A stretch of 64,000 nt of DNA, taken from contig JAYMTJ010000013.1 of the NCBI GenBank assembly GCA_036897525.1, positions 62,001-126,000 of the forward strand, given 5' to 3'. This stretch comes from Pelargonium x hortorum. Its lineage: Eukaryota > Streptophyta > Magnoliopsida > Geraniales > Geraniaceae. The notes under the pieces were generated by a model, which made no database searches, had not been told where the DNA came from, and worked only from the letters and a program-made list of their open reading frames with translations. Position numbers and translations under genes: made by a program. Below, piece by piece: positions 11,801-24,299 of the stretch. Every line of letters begins with the position of its first letter. The first letter of the stretch is position 1.

Positions 11801-14800
11801 AAAATACAGTAAGATACACACCTACACCTAAGTGTCACTATAATATAGGACCCAAAGACAAAGCATTGCCTCGACTTCCCTAATCTGCTAGGTCTACCCA
11901 ACAACGAGGAGCTCCCCTAATGTATAAACGCACGCATTTTTACTAAAACTCTTATAAATAGAAATGAAATGGAAATCTATAAAAAAGAGTATATCACGAA
12001 ATTGCATGAGATTGCTGCAGGATTTAGTAAGATACTTTTCATTTATTAGCCCAAGTTCTTTCCGTTTTTTAAACCTTTGAAAAGGAGCCCCTTAAAAATT
12101 GACCCGTGTGGTAAAACCCTGTGGAAAATAGCAACATTTATTAAGGGCACTAATTGACGCGGACACTTAGCAATAGTTATTGAAATGTAGGAAACTGAAT
12201 CTCTAAGTCCGTACGTATTTAAGCGATTCTGTTCTTTCAAAAAAAGTAAGTTGTAGTTGCTAGGGGCTTAATTCTTACTTTATAGCCTTCTGAGTCACTT
12301 TAGTTTTTGATTTGAAATTTAGATACCGCGATACTCCTCGAACTTATATCTTATATAGAGAAAAGGCGCCTACTGTCTGTCAAATTACAAGTTATCTGTA
12401 AGACCCGGGCTTTGGTGAAGGGTTATTTATTAGGGTTTATTCCTATTTTATGTACTTATAGGCTTACTCTACCTAGTGTTTGTTATACTGCCCCAAGGTT
12501 CAGGCTAAGAACTTGCAGGGCTAATTATATAGAATATCTGTTGTAAGTGTAAAGGACTAGTCCAGACTCGATGGGTAGATAGTTTAATATATCCATTACG
12601 GATTTTTTTTTTCAATAGAATAACTCACTAAAGAAGTAGCGAAGAATTTTATAGACATCGTCTTGTGGTTTTAGCAATTTCACTTACTCAGAAAGACTAG
12701 TCATTTTTGGGAATATTCTACCGCGGCTTGAGAAACTCTGTGTTCCTACATTCTATTAAAGAGTAGTCCATTTTGTTTATTTACTCAAGAGTAATCCTTC
12801 CAACAAATAGTGCTAAAGTTGACTATGATAGGCGTTCCTCTCTTTTTTGGAGGGAGTCTAAACTAAAGGCGTTAAATTAACTCCGGTTAGGGATAAGTAA
12901 ATCCATACACAGGGCTGCGTACCCGTATTTCCGAACTGAACTTAAAAGGGGTGCCTATAGAATGAGCTTTGATTAAAAAAGAGGACACATATTGCATTAA
13001 AGTATATACTTCGACAAAAGCATTAGAAATCCCTATTTTTTTTGTTTTGTTTAATTAATTGATTAAAAGTATTCTTCAATATTCAAAAGAGCGCGACAGA
13101 ATATACTTGAAAGAAAGTTAGGGGTTCACCCGTTTTGATAGGTTTAAGGAAAGTTGTTCTATTCTAACTTATTTGATCTGATGAATTTACTGGGGTACTA
13201 ATATCTTGATTATAACTTAAACCCTTTCTTTTACTTTATTCCTCCTTATTCCTCCAAAATACATATAATGTTATTACGTACTTTGAAAATTACTACAATA
13301 AATTCGAAATTTGAACTCAGTAACTTTACTTGTTTTATAACAAAGTTCAATGTGAGTCTCTCTACAACCAAAAAAAGTAGTGCAGAATCAATAAAAAAAG
13401 AGAGTTTTGTACGTGCTAGCTAGTAAAAGTGTCCTTAATTTCATAACTAGGGATAACTTTTCTATTAAGTAAATATTAATTTAGAAAAAGGTACCAACTT
13501 TGAGCTGAGTAAGGATACAAGTACTTTTGGTTTCCTTTTTCTAGATTCCCCACCCCAGAATTTGTATAGGTTTTATACACAAGCATCAATCATGCTGTAG
13601 AAGAGGCCTTTATACCTTGTTGATATGACTCACATACTGATAATTTTGACTGAGCCTTTTTTAATTTATTAATTAGAGAACCGATCCGGGGAGTAGGACG
13701 ATACACTTAACTTTATATACTCCTTTTCTTTTATTCTAACACTCCTACTAGAATAAATCCGAGTGTTAAGGTTTTCAAAACTTAGACCTTAGTATATGGT
13801 CTATCACAGTAGCGCTTATGTTGTATTGTAATATATAGTCTTCTCATAATTAGAGAGAAGTACTTGTACTTATCGAGTTTGTATTACATGGCTTATTATT
13901 CTTACCAGGTACCTGATATCAAGGGTTGAAAAGTATAAGACAGGGGTTTCTTTGTTAATTATATATCATATCAAAATATATCACAGGAATATATATATAT
14001 AAAGATGCACTATAGGCATGCCTGTATATAAGTTAAAACGTGGTAGGCTCTAATTACACATTAATGTAATGTGGGAAATTAACAACGAGTAGAAAAAAAA
14101 AAACTAGGATAGTATACCTTAGGTCGAGATCCCTAGAGCTGTAGAGAAAATATTGAAGTCTAACTAGTAAGAGATTTAAAACGCAAGAACTGAACTCCAA
14201 TAGAGTGCCAGTGAGGCGAAGGGTTGCTTTATCCCTACACGGGTTACCCGATTGTTTGTTAATAAACCTTATGATACACAATTTGGTAATGTAAAAAAAG
14301 AAGGGAAGCCTCGACTATTGCACTATAATTAGACAGAATTTCTTCAACTAGAGGTTAGGTTGGTTGGTATTTTAGCTTGATTCTGTTAGGGCTACTTTAG
14401 TTTTGTTTAGTAAAGGATAAATTAGATTATCAAGGGCTGATACGGTGAACCCCTAACCCAATTCTAAAGTATTTTACTTATAAAGGATTTCAGAAATGGA
14501 ATGTAACAAACCGATTTTATAACAGGGGTCCCTCGAGAAAGAAACTGTTTTAGTTAGTTACCTTTACAGTTAAAAAAAAAAAAGAAGAGCCCACTTGGGT
14601 TTAGTTAAAAAAGTCTTGCCAAATCCTTAATATTTGTAAATATTTCCTATTTTCTAAGAACCGGGATTCCTTTTTTAAAAATCGGCAATCAATCTATTTG
14701 GCTGTTTTGGCTCAGTTCCTTAGGGGGTCTAAGCGTTGCTTGCTTTTCAAAAGACATTCCCTACAAGGTCATTTTTAGACTTCTCTTTTATTAATTAAAA

Positions 14801-16718
14801 TAAATCTAAGAATAAAAAAAAGATATTTATATGTTTGTAACCGTTAATAAGGTAATATAGAGGATCCTGCACTCCTTAGGAAAAGCTCTGTGATTCAGAT
14901 TGCAAGGATAAAAAAGGAGCTTAAGTTCAAAACTTTTAATACATGTCTTTAAGAATCTGAAATATTCCGAATGTTGAACTGTTAAATAAGGCATTAGTAA
15001 AAAAGCACTTCTATATAAGTGGATTAGGAAATATACCAAAAAAAAGCTGCACCCGGTTCAGTATAGAACCTTAGTCCTTAACTAGTAGCAACAAAAATGA
15101 AGTATTAGCTCTTATTTCTTCAGCATTAGGGCGCCTAGGTTCAAGTGCGTTAGCTACCTATATTAATTAAGGGAGAAACTTAGGGGCGAGGAAGCGGGAA
15201 CATTGGTTTTTGCTCTATCCCTTAAACTTAAAGGTCCTATAGGAAGATCTCTATGTATTCCTGTTTTTAGCAATACTCAATTTTATCTGAAATGGCTTTT
15301 CTAAGTACTATTTCTGAATCAAAAAAACAAGTATAAAAGAAAGTGTTTTAAAAAGAAATTCTCATAACTATCGATTGAGGGTTTTTCTATGGTTCCTCCC
15401 CTATAATAAGTGCTCCTCAGTCTAGTTTAAAGTATCGGGTTTTGCTGAATTGTCTAAGACTTTTCCTTTTGGAACGCTTTTCTTACTTATTTATTCTAAA
15501 GGACCTCCTTCGTGTAATGCTACTATTTTCTGATATTGTATGATTCCAAGATATAGTTTAAGGGCATCCTAATTCAGAGCCTTTTCTCTTCTATAAGAAA
15601 AACAGTAGATGGATATCCTATCCTAATAAAAGAAATTTCTGCATTGCTTTTTTATTAAACCGAGAATATCTTTGTTTCAGATAAAGTCCATTTTACTCGA
15701 GTTGGAAGCCTTTTGGTCGGGGTAATAAAGAGATTAAAAGTTTATTTTATTATAGTTAGCCTAGATTATGGAAGAGTCTACTAGGAGAAATACTTAAGGG
15801 TCCCGCTTAATTGGAAAAGTAGAGTAAGTTGAAACCGTAAAGGCTCCTTTTTTTGTCTTTTTATTTTAGTAACTTTGTTTTATACTTATAATTTTGGCAA
15901 TATCGTCAACAGGAGAATCCCTTATTTGGGAAGGGGGCGGATACCTGTGTTGAAAACTAAGTATCAAAGCTGGCACTATAAGAAAGGTATGTCATCTAGA
16001 CTAGTTAGGCTATATTTGCAGAACAAACGGATAGGGCTTTACGAATTGGTAAAATATAGAAAGGGTATTTTCATTTTTTTTTTTCAGCAATTTCTCTTCA
16101 CTTATAAATCTATCTTCTTTATCTAAGTGATTCAAAATGGAATGCTTGTACTTACTATGAAGGAAAGCTGCAAGGAAAAGAGGATTTCCATCTAGTTGGC
16201 AAGGCTAACAAGGTTCCTTAGGAAGAGAAGAGCTACACTATGGAGGATTCTTAGATTAGGAATTCTGTATTCTGCTAGCTATTGGCTTCCTAGCTCTTAC
16301 AGCATTCCAGGATTCAAAGAGTACTTGGTTCTAAGGACTTGGCACTGATAGCAGGGCTTTCAAGCTAGGTGTGTTAAAGGGAACTTCACCGATAGAGGAG
16401 TTCGGCTGAGAAGAGTTGCTTATTAGTGTTTTTCAAAGAGAGGAATTACCTTGTTTCAATTAGAGCAAGTGGGTTTGTATAGCAATTGTCTAGGTTATAT
16501 AAGAAAGGTATCGCACTGAATGAAAGGTGTCTCAGGAAGAGCAAGTCGGTCATGCAAAGGTGATGGTCTAAGCCGATAGATGGTACTGAGTTAAGGGTTA
16601 GTGTAACCTGTAAGTGGGATTGCCCCAAGAGCAAGGAGTCGTTTATTCCATGTTACAGGTTTTTTAAAAGTAATCTTTATATAGTAGGTGTCCTCCTATA
16701 CGCATTCCCTTTACAAGC

Positions 16719-16738
16719 TTTACTTTACTTTACTTTAC
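16719..16738. repeat. Microsatellite, (TTTAC)4
   Basis: Four exact tandem copies of the 5-nt unit TTTAC. Short tandem runs of TTACT type are common in plant mitochondrial spacers. No gene is attached. Confidence 0.7.
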
Positions 16739-18021
16739 TAAGTAAGGGGATTTTCAGAAAGATCCTGGGTTAGCGTCTCAAATAAATTTAATAAATTTCG
16801 TTTTGTAAGCAGCAGTAAACTCCTAATAAGTATTTTCTATTTTCAAGTCAAGTTAATAAAGGACATAATACAGAGGTTAGAATAGGGAGGAGTTTTCATA
16901 ACTTCAATATAAAGTAAAAAGCCCATAGACACCTTGCGAAGAATGCTAGTTCCATTAGTGTCTGGGAGGGCGCTTAAAGAAAAGAAAGGTTACCTTTTAA
17001 AGGAAGTAAATGTGCGCTTTTGCTGTGTTATACCTTTGTTCCTCTTCTTTTACTAAAAAGAAAGACTCCTATTTTTCTAGCGGTTTATCAAAGTCTTAAA
17101 AAAGGCTCTGTTACCCATTTGGTCTCTCTTCTACGAATACACCTTTTCTAAAGGCAGGTTCCGTTCCGGATACCCGTATATAGTTAGTAGCTAATTCTAA
17201 TTTCGAAAACTGAAAACAACATTTCGGATACCCCCAATTAACAACATATAGCGTAGATTTTCTGTAACCAGCTTCCGCTCATGCTAGCCGGTATTTTAAC
17301 AAGTACGTAACCGAATTTCTTCTACTACCTCCCGAAATCCAAAAAAGCTTTCTATAAAACCCCTCTTGTAATGTAATAAAAATACCCGGGTTCGGAACCA
17401 ATCAAAAAAAGGAAAACTTTTGAGGTTTATTAATAAATTAAAACTCTCCGATGAGGGACCCCTGCTTATATTACGGATTAGAAATTAAAGGTTTGGTATT
17501 CCTGTCATTAAGTTGTTAGCATAATCCTACTAAGGGTTTGGTGTTTATATAGTAGTTATAGAGTTGCTGATGGAATTCAGGTCTTGATTTCTCAAGGAGT
17601 ACTTTATTATATTCTAATTATAGTCAATTTTATTGGCTTCAGATGCATGATAAGTTTTTCAAATCCGGTTTTCCCGGAATACACTAAATGAAATTTCTGT
17701 TATGTTATATCTTGTTCGGCATAATAATATGAACGTTTTGTAGTAGCTGCCCTTGAGTACTCAAGTATAGGGGCGAGTTTATCCTGTTGTAGGACTTTTT
17801 ATTTCCAGACCTTTTTCCTCACTCAATAGACTGCAATTAACTGTTAAATGAGCTAAACTTGGCTTAATAACATTTCAGAAGAACGAATTCAAATAGAACA
17901 CTTTTTTGGTTATGTCAGGTTATATAGCTCTCTCTAACTCTAAGTAGTTTTAGTTTAGTTCATACATAGGAATAAACCGCCCTTTGGATACTGGTAGATG
18001 CATGGTATTAGTGTTGTATTA

Positions 18022-18050
18022 GAAATTTTCAAAAATTGATTTTTCAATTT
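18022..18050. repeat. Imperfect AT-only inverted repeat
   Basis: A run of A-rich bases ending in AAAAAT is followed after two bases by ATTTTT and further near-complementary bases, giving a 6-bp core with partial extension on both sides. It could form a weak hairpin. No neighbouring gene gives it a role. Confidence 0.2.
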
Positions 18051-20299
18051 CAGGATATAGCTTTGGTTTGTTTATATTATACCGTACAAAAATAGGCAAT
18101 TTATAGATGCCCTGCTTTTTTCTAGTAAGTGGTTCCCCAACACTGTAGAATAAGGTCAAAAATATCCTTACTTTAGTGTCGAGGTAGTCTAACCCTTCTA
18201 GTTTAATTTGTCAATCCCAGTGAGTAAGTAATTCCCAATATAGAGAGGGGGCCCCTTTATTTAAAATGAAAAAGTGCTATATAGAAAAAAAAAATTACAA
18301 TAGGGTAGGAATACTTAGTCTCTAGGAGCACTGGCTTAACTTTAATGTTGACTTGAGTAAACAGGATTTTAGTTTTTTTACAAATTCAATTAATATGCAG
18401 TCAAGAGTCATACTAACAAGGTAATTCTCGCCTCGGTATATTACGGAAATCCTGTGTTCAAGAAATACATAACTAACCGAATATTCCAAAGCAAAGCGTT
18501 TCGCCTAAAAACAAAAATGCATCAGGTATTTCATTCATTCATAAGCATAAAGAATCTTTTTTTTGTAGTGGGATACCTGGGCTGTATTCATATACATACA
18601 ATTTAAGAGGTTTCCCTTAGTAAGTTAAGTAAGAAGTCAGGTCTAGGCACTAGTTAATCATATAGATAGTAAAAATTTTTAATTTGGATTTTTTGTTTTG
18701 TTTAAAAGTAAATCGCATTAAATATTAGGTATGGGTTATAAAAGCTAAGGGAGGAGATTCCTTTTTTATTTAACAACACTGACTTTCAAATGGCATTTTT
18801 GTATACGGGAGTCACGGTAAATTCCTGAAATGTAGAAAAATGTACGTAGAACCCCATTAATTCTTGGTATAGCGCACAAAGAAGGCCTCTAGACTTATTT
18901 ACCAGAATTAGGATATTCCTTTTAGATTTCAAACGTAAACTTCACTTTCTAACAAAAACCCTCATTATACAAGCCCGCTGTCTCACTGGAAACGAATCCT
19001 GTAACCTTCGCAGCCTCGGATTATTCATAGGGGTACTCTATTGAATTGCCTACTTTCAGGGCACCCCTTCGCGGATATCCTTTAAAACAATGAGGTGAGT
19101 CTTCTCGTTACTCACCTTTCTGATGCCCGGACTGGTCAACTCTCGGTGATGTGAGCTTAGAATTAGTTGCATATAGTATTTAGAATGGAACTAAAATCCC
19201 CTTTTTGCTCTTGGTATGTACCTGACTTTTAAGTTGAGGCAAACAAAGCCTTTTTATTTTTTTTATAGTAGATAAGGGCGGCGGATTCCGTGGGTTTCCG
19301 CTTAGCTGGTACGTAGTTTTTATCAAGGGGTTCCCAAATAAAACAAGGTTGCTTGTATTAAAGTCTTCTACTTTTATGGCATACCCATCAATACATTCCT
19401 CTCTCAAACTTGACTTTGCGATTCCTTTCTTTTTATGTACGAAGCCAAAGTCTGACGGATAGGTTGCATTACGAACTGACTTCTTTAAATACCCCTTATC
19501 TGGTCTACAAGCAATAAGAAAATACATAAAAAAACCTGAGTGTCGCTAGTTTGGAAATCTTTTCGCAGCCCTTGCAACTACTTGTGATGCTATATCAGGG
19601 CCTCCCTTTAGTTGACGCGAGTACTTAGAACCAAAAGTATTGATTGTTACTACAAGCCCCACAAAGGCCGAGCTATACTCCTTCATCAAGCAACAAGTTC
19701 TGTACAAAAAAGGTACAAAGTGAAGCCGAGTTGTTAAGTACTTTAGGTGGTATGGCTTTAGGGGTTTCTGCTATTTATTAAGTGTTTGTTATACTAATCT
19801 TCGAAGATATAAGTTGCCAAACAAGAGCAATCCTAGTAGAAAACTAGTTCCACTTTCTCAAAAAAGTTAAAGAGGAACTTACACCATCTATAGAAAGTGG
19901 GGTCCCTTTAAGAAGAAGGAGCTCCTTTCCGAGCTAGAGTAACAGAACTTCCATTCCTGGATTCTTATCTGCGGTTCCGTTTGTATCGCTTTGACTTAAC
20001 GAAAATCCGGTTTGATTCTTTTCCTCCATACCCTTTAACTGGCTAGATCAATAGGCCGAAATAGCGAATAATCTAAAGATCGCAGGAAAGCTCGGGATAA
20101 TTGTAGGAATTTGTAGGTACTCTCTCCCTCTTTCCTTCGATGATTTGCTAGATTACGTCTCTTTTATCTTTGATAGGAGAATTTGATACCAACTCTATTT
20201 TCATTTCTTGCCTTAGACTAATGGATCGCAAGACATCGGAAAGTGTTGCAACTCTCTCCGTTGAGTTTCTTAGTCTTTATGCCTTACGTCAACCTTAAG

Positions 20300-21400
20300 T
20301 AAATGGACTTTAAACCATCACCTTTCTTATTTTCATTATCTTGCTCTACTTACTTTACTATCATTCTACAGATAAAAGATAAAGACTGTAATTGGCTAAA
20401 TTATACATATTGTATGTAATTCATTATAATCTCAGTGATATAAATGCTAATTGCTTTTGCTACAATGTAGGACAAAAACTCTACTTCATTCTGTTATCCA
20501 AGGGATGGACTAAGGTTCCGCCTATACTACTATGCTACTGCATATTCCTTATTATTCTATTCATTTTCTTACTATTTACTCTATAGAACTGTAGAAGAAT
20601 AAACTACAATCCTAACTTTTTTCTTAAGAGTACAGCCAGAGTAAGTGCCGGTTGGAAGATTGAGGGTATACCTACAAATAAGGGGGGCACCTTAGCTACA
20701 AGAAAGACTCATAAGAAAGGCATAACGTAAGACTGCTATGAAGAGTAAGATAAGAAAGAACTACAGAAAGCAAGGAAGTAATTAATGTCCGGTAAAGACC
20801 GTAGAAATTAGTAACAAACAAATATTTAAGGTAAGGGAGGCTTGGTGGTTAGTCTTACTTGTTAAGGAGTTTAAGACAGTAACATTTAGAATATTCTAGG
20901 ATCTTAAGGCTATAAGCTCGGTATTAGTGTTCCAAATATCTTCAGTTCTGAGCTTGCTATTAAGTCAACACTACTATTTCATAGTACCAATAGGTGCTTT
21001 ACTCTAGCTATACCATCACCATTATTAGAACAATTCATTCATTCATTGGACTGATTTGCTTTACGGCTATGGCTATGTCATTAGGATCGGAATCAAGCTC
21101 TCTTGCTTTGGCAGGCTTGCTTGAGACTAGAAGAGAAGAGAGGATTCATAGTTAGGATTGGTTTGGACAGCATTCACTTGGTCTCACCTGAATACAAGTA
21201 CAAGCAACTGCTAAAAGGTAGTGACACTGTTGTTACAGTTGAAGACTGCTTGCTTTCGAGAGAGGGTTCCTTATATCCAAAACGTAAACCATGTAACTGC
21301 CACTTTACCTCTTCATTTTCAAAACAAGTTAGAAAAGTTTCTTCATTTTGTTCCATCTATTTTCGTAGAGCCGCCCCTTAACAATCGGAGCTAGAGAGCT
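20300..21400. other. GC-balanced patch with short frames, unknown origin
   Basis: Word use here is less AT-biased than in the flanks. It holds short frames, including 21103-21381 on the plus strand (92 codons) and a hydrophobic stretch read just upstream in another frame (about 20992-21153). I recognise neither. The patch carries one copy of a diverged repeat also found at 49503-49547, which lies in a similar patch. This could be a foreign or formerly coding insertion, but no family can be named. Confidence 0.25.
21024..21090 (+). repeat. Dispersed diverged repeat, copy 1
   Basis: The word ATTAGAACAA (21024-21033) and, downstream, a block of about 25 nt around CTATGTCATTAGGAT (21065-21090) recur in the same order and orientation at 49503-49547. 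The distance between the two words is 41 nt here and 20 nt there, so one copy has gained or lost about 21 nt. The match is too long and ordered to be chance. In one frame both copies read AMSLG, which may point to a common coding ancestor. Confidence 0.5.
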
Positions 21401-24220
21401 TTTTAGCATAAGGAAGACTCCCTTTTTTAAACAGACTACAGAACTTAGTCTATTGCCAAAAATCCTACAGTAAAATCTATTTAGAGAAGTTTGAGACCTA
21501 GAGTACACCAGAAAACCCTATATCTATGTGTGATTCTCTATATCCTATGCCAATTCCACACTTTTCTATATAAGATAAAAAGTAAAAGAAAAGACGTAAG
21601 AGCACCTATAGCATTACAAAGGGGTTCTTGACAAAACGAGCAGAAGGAAATTCGAATAAAACAAGGTAAAGTTCTTTATTAGGTGCTTAAATCCATATCC
21701 ATCCATATTTTATGTCAACGAAACTTAAGTTAAGTACATCTGGAACTCCGAATCTTCTACCCTCTTTTAGAATTAGAATAGAAATAGCAACCTGGTCTCA
21801 GACATTAACTACGAGAGGTTTCATTAGCTGGATTTTGCCCTGTATTTAGTAGATTTTCTTTTAGGACTCTCAAGCGCCTCTATTACTTTATCAAATTGAA
21901 AAGAATGTATGCGATTCTTCCGTGAAGGAAAATGACTCCCATTTTTTTGTACCCTGTCTCTCCAATTCCTATTAAAGTTAAAGGATCTTGATTCTGAAAA
22001 TACAATACGAAACGAAGCTATTTTAGCTGTTACCGTACCGAAGAAAAAGTACCTGACAAGCAAAAAAACGCATCAATTGGAGGTTTTACTTTGGGTTTTC
22101 AAGGATAGCTTATAGGTTATCTATTAACAGAGATCTTGGAATACTTAGATTAGAATATATTCTCAGAAATTGATCTGGGTTTTTACTTTAAGTAAAGAGA
22201 AACCTGCTTATTTCTTGAACCTTAGTGCTTTATTTAAATAGAAGCAATACAGAGACAGAGTGAACTCCGGTAAATAAAGAACTGGGAATCCCTTTTTGGA
22301 AAAAACTTATTTGAAAATAAATCGTGTTACTCTATAAAGAGTTTTTTATAAGTTGTTATGCTTTATTTAATTTAGTTATATTCGATTTTACAGGCTAGGG
22401 TATTAAAATAGGATTTATGTGCTTTTCTTTCAATATAATATGAGGTCCTCTTTGTTTAATTAAAAAAGGGTGGAGAGCCAGAGCCTTTGTTTGGACTAGA
22501 CTAAACCTTATCCCTTTCGTGCGTTTTAACCCTTGTTTGAAGGTACCTCTGGTGACTTTTTCTTTCATTTTTTTAATTTAGGAAATATTTATGTAGTGCA
22601 TTTAATTTAAATTGAGGAAAATGTATTCGACTCCTCGTTAAAACTAACAAAATAAGTATGGAGAATTCGGTTACAGACTTTCCTGGGGATTCCTTAAAAG
22701 AAACCAGGACCCCTACCCTAAAATTCCCTTAAAACCTAGACTTCTTAAAGGAACCCCTTTTTGTACAATGTAGCTTATATTCCTAAGAAGTGAAAATAAT
22801 CTAAATACTTTTAACGAACCCCTAAAATATTGATTGAACCACCCGGTACCCTAGAAGTAGCAGGAGCTGTACAGATCCCATATGCAGCATAGTAAAAGTA
22901 CTAAATTAATGGATAAGTTCAAGAGAGCGATCTTGAGAGTCTAACTAAGAAAAACAAAAACAAAGCTTAAAGTACAGGGAAAGAATAAGTTTAGAAATTC
23001 ACAAGTGATTTGAGTTCCCTTTAGCTTGAGATATGGTAAGAAATATAAGTATTAGGTAAAGGTTTGTCCTATCGATTGAAGGGTTTCGCCAGGAAGTTAG
23101 GCATTTTTTGAGTGATTTATAGCCTTGCGAGGCTTGAAAGTCTACAAATTACCAAAATGTTATTTAATTATTTAATCGAATAAACAAACCCTTACAATTA
23201 CTTACAAGAGGATCCGTGGATTAATATTGAGCGCTATTAAAGGATACACAACCCCTGTTAAGAGAAAGCACTAAAAAAGAAAATTTCAAATACAGGTCTG
23301 TAACCCTGGAAGAGTCTATTTTTAACTTCGCCTAAACCTAAACAGGCTATCAGAAGCAGGCGAGTCAAAGTATCTAAAAAGAGCCCCAGTAGAGGTCTCG
23401 TTGGCTCTTAAGTCTTGGATATTGCAGGATTTTTTATAACCCTAGGTTAGCCTTCTGGGAGGTGTTTAGGGTTCTAAAGGTGCTAAAGCAGAAGTCCTAG
23501 TTTGTACTTATTAGAGCTGAAAAGTCAAACCTTTTTTGAGGAGTTTCCTAAAACCTAAATCTTGTTTGGTTTCTGCTTTAAATACCTGTGAAACTCTAAT
23601 CTAAGTGTATATGAGAGCAGCCTAAGTTTCTGAAGGAAAAAATACATTTTAACTTATACGTAATAAAATCGCACCAAAAAGTTAAAGGTACAAAAAAGCA
23701 CCTTACACAGGATACCCAAAGTCTCTAGAATTTCTTTATATTACTTTTTTTAATTAATTGGTTAATGCTTGAGTTTTACGGTAGGTAATTCGTTAACGTA
23801 TATTTATATGTGTATAAATAAGTAGAATGCTACTCTAAAAAATGTTTTTTAACTCTACTACCCTACCAGAGCAGAGATATATTAGATATCACTTGAATTT
23901 TTATATTAGGAGGGCTTGCTACTTGCTACTCTATTAATTCTCAGCTTTTAGGATTCTATAGTCCTTTATGAGGCATTGTCCTTTAGTATTATAAAGATAT
24001 TTTGGATCTTTAATTTACCGACTATACAGAGCTACCAAGGGTTCCTAGTTACTAAAGCCGCGTGACCCAGGGATACTTGTTCTCTTTAGAGCGAAGCAAT
24101 ATGGGAGTTTCTTTATATTTTATATTGTATTCACTCTAAGAGTTTGAAGAATAAAATTCGAGTGATTTATAAGTTCAGGTGCATAAAGACTCTCTAGCGG
24201 AATTTTAATAGAGTTAAGAA
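21400..24220. other. AT-rich gene-free spacer
   Basis: No frame above 80 codons and no recognisable feature. A weak 5-bp stem (ACTCT/AGAGT, 22329-22342) followed by a T run is terminator-shaped but has no gene upstream and is probably accidental. Confidence 0.5.
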
Positions 24221-24227
24221 ATGTAAG

Positions 24228-24271
24228 TGGGGTTTTGAACCAGGGACTCTCTTTGTTGAGGCGCTGGTTGC
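24228..24271 (-). other. Partial tRNA-like element (T arm side)
   Basis: The minus strand reads a T loop of TTCAAAA with an adjacent CCTGG strand and a 5-nt variable-loop-sized gap, as in tRNAs. The expected D-stem end is not clear, the anticodon stem does not pair, and the T stem pairs only in part. At best it is a remnant of a tRNA gene. Confidence 0.18.
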
Positions 24272-24299
24272 TTTTCTGGATATTTTCTCTAAATTAATA

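Larger units (their letters stand above)
8900..20300. other. AT-rich gene-free spacer
   Basis: Over 11 kb without a recognisable gene. G+C falls to about 23% in places (near 13.3 kb). The longest frame is 19180-19527 on the minus strand (115 codons). It has no motif I know and lies in an otherwise unremarkable stretch. A small basic frame at 15875-16126 (plus, 83 codons) is rich in Tyr, Arg and Lys but is not recognised. Short TA runs occur near 13989-14001, and four TTTAC units lie at 16719-16738. Confidence 0.5.

Noticed and set aside
12320-12345. TTAGATACCGCGATACTCC, reminiscent of a small-subunit rRNA signature
   Set aside because: Only nine bases agree with the conserved rRNA word, and no other rRNA signature lies at the right distance.
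13600-13760. Possible promoter-like AT-rich boxes
   Set aside because: Such boxes are everywhere in this composition, and no gene starts downstream.
13117-14457. 14-nt inverted repeat (GTTAGGGGTTCACC and its complement)
   Set aside because: Several exact 14-nt pairs are expected by chance in a window this size.
1018-17936. Exact 17-nt word TTATATAGCTCTCTCTA at 1018-1034 and 17920-17936
   Set aside because: About one such pair is expected once the AT bias is allowed for, and the flanks do not align.
19180-19527. 115-codon minus-strand frame
   Set aside because: Unrecognised translation, no neighbouring signals and background composition.
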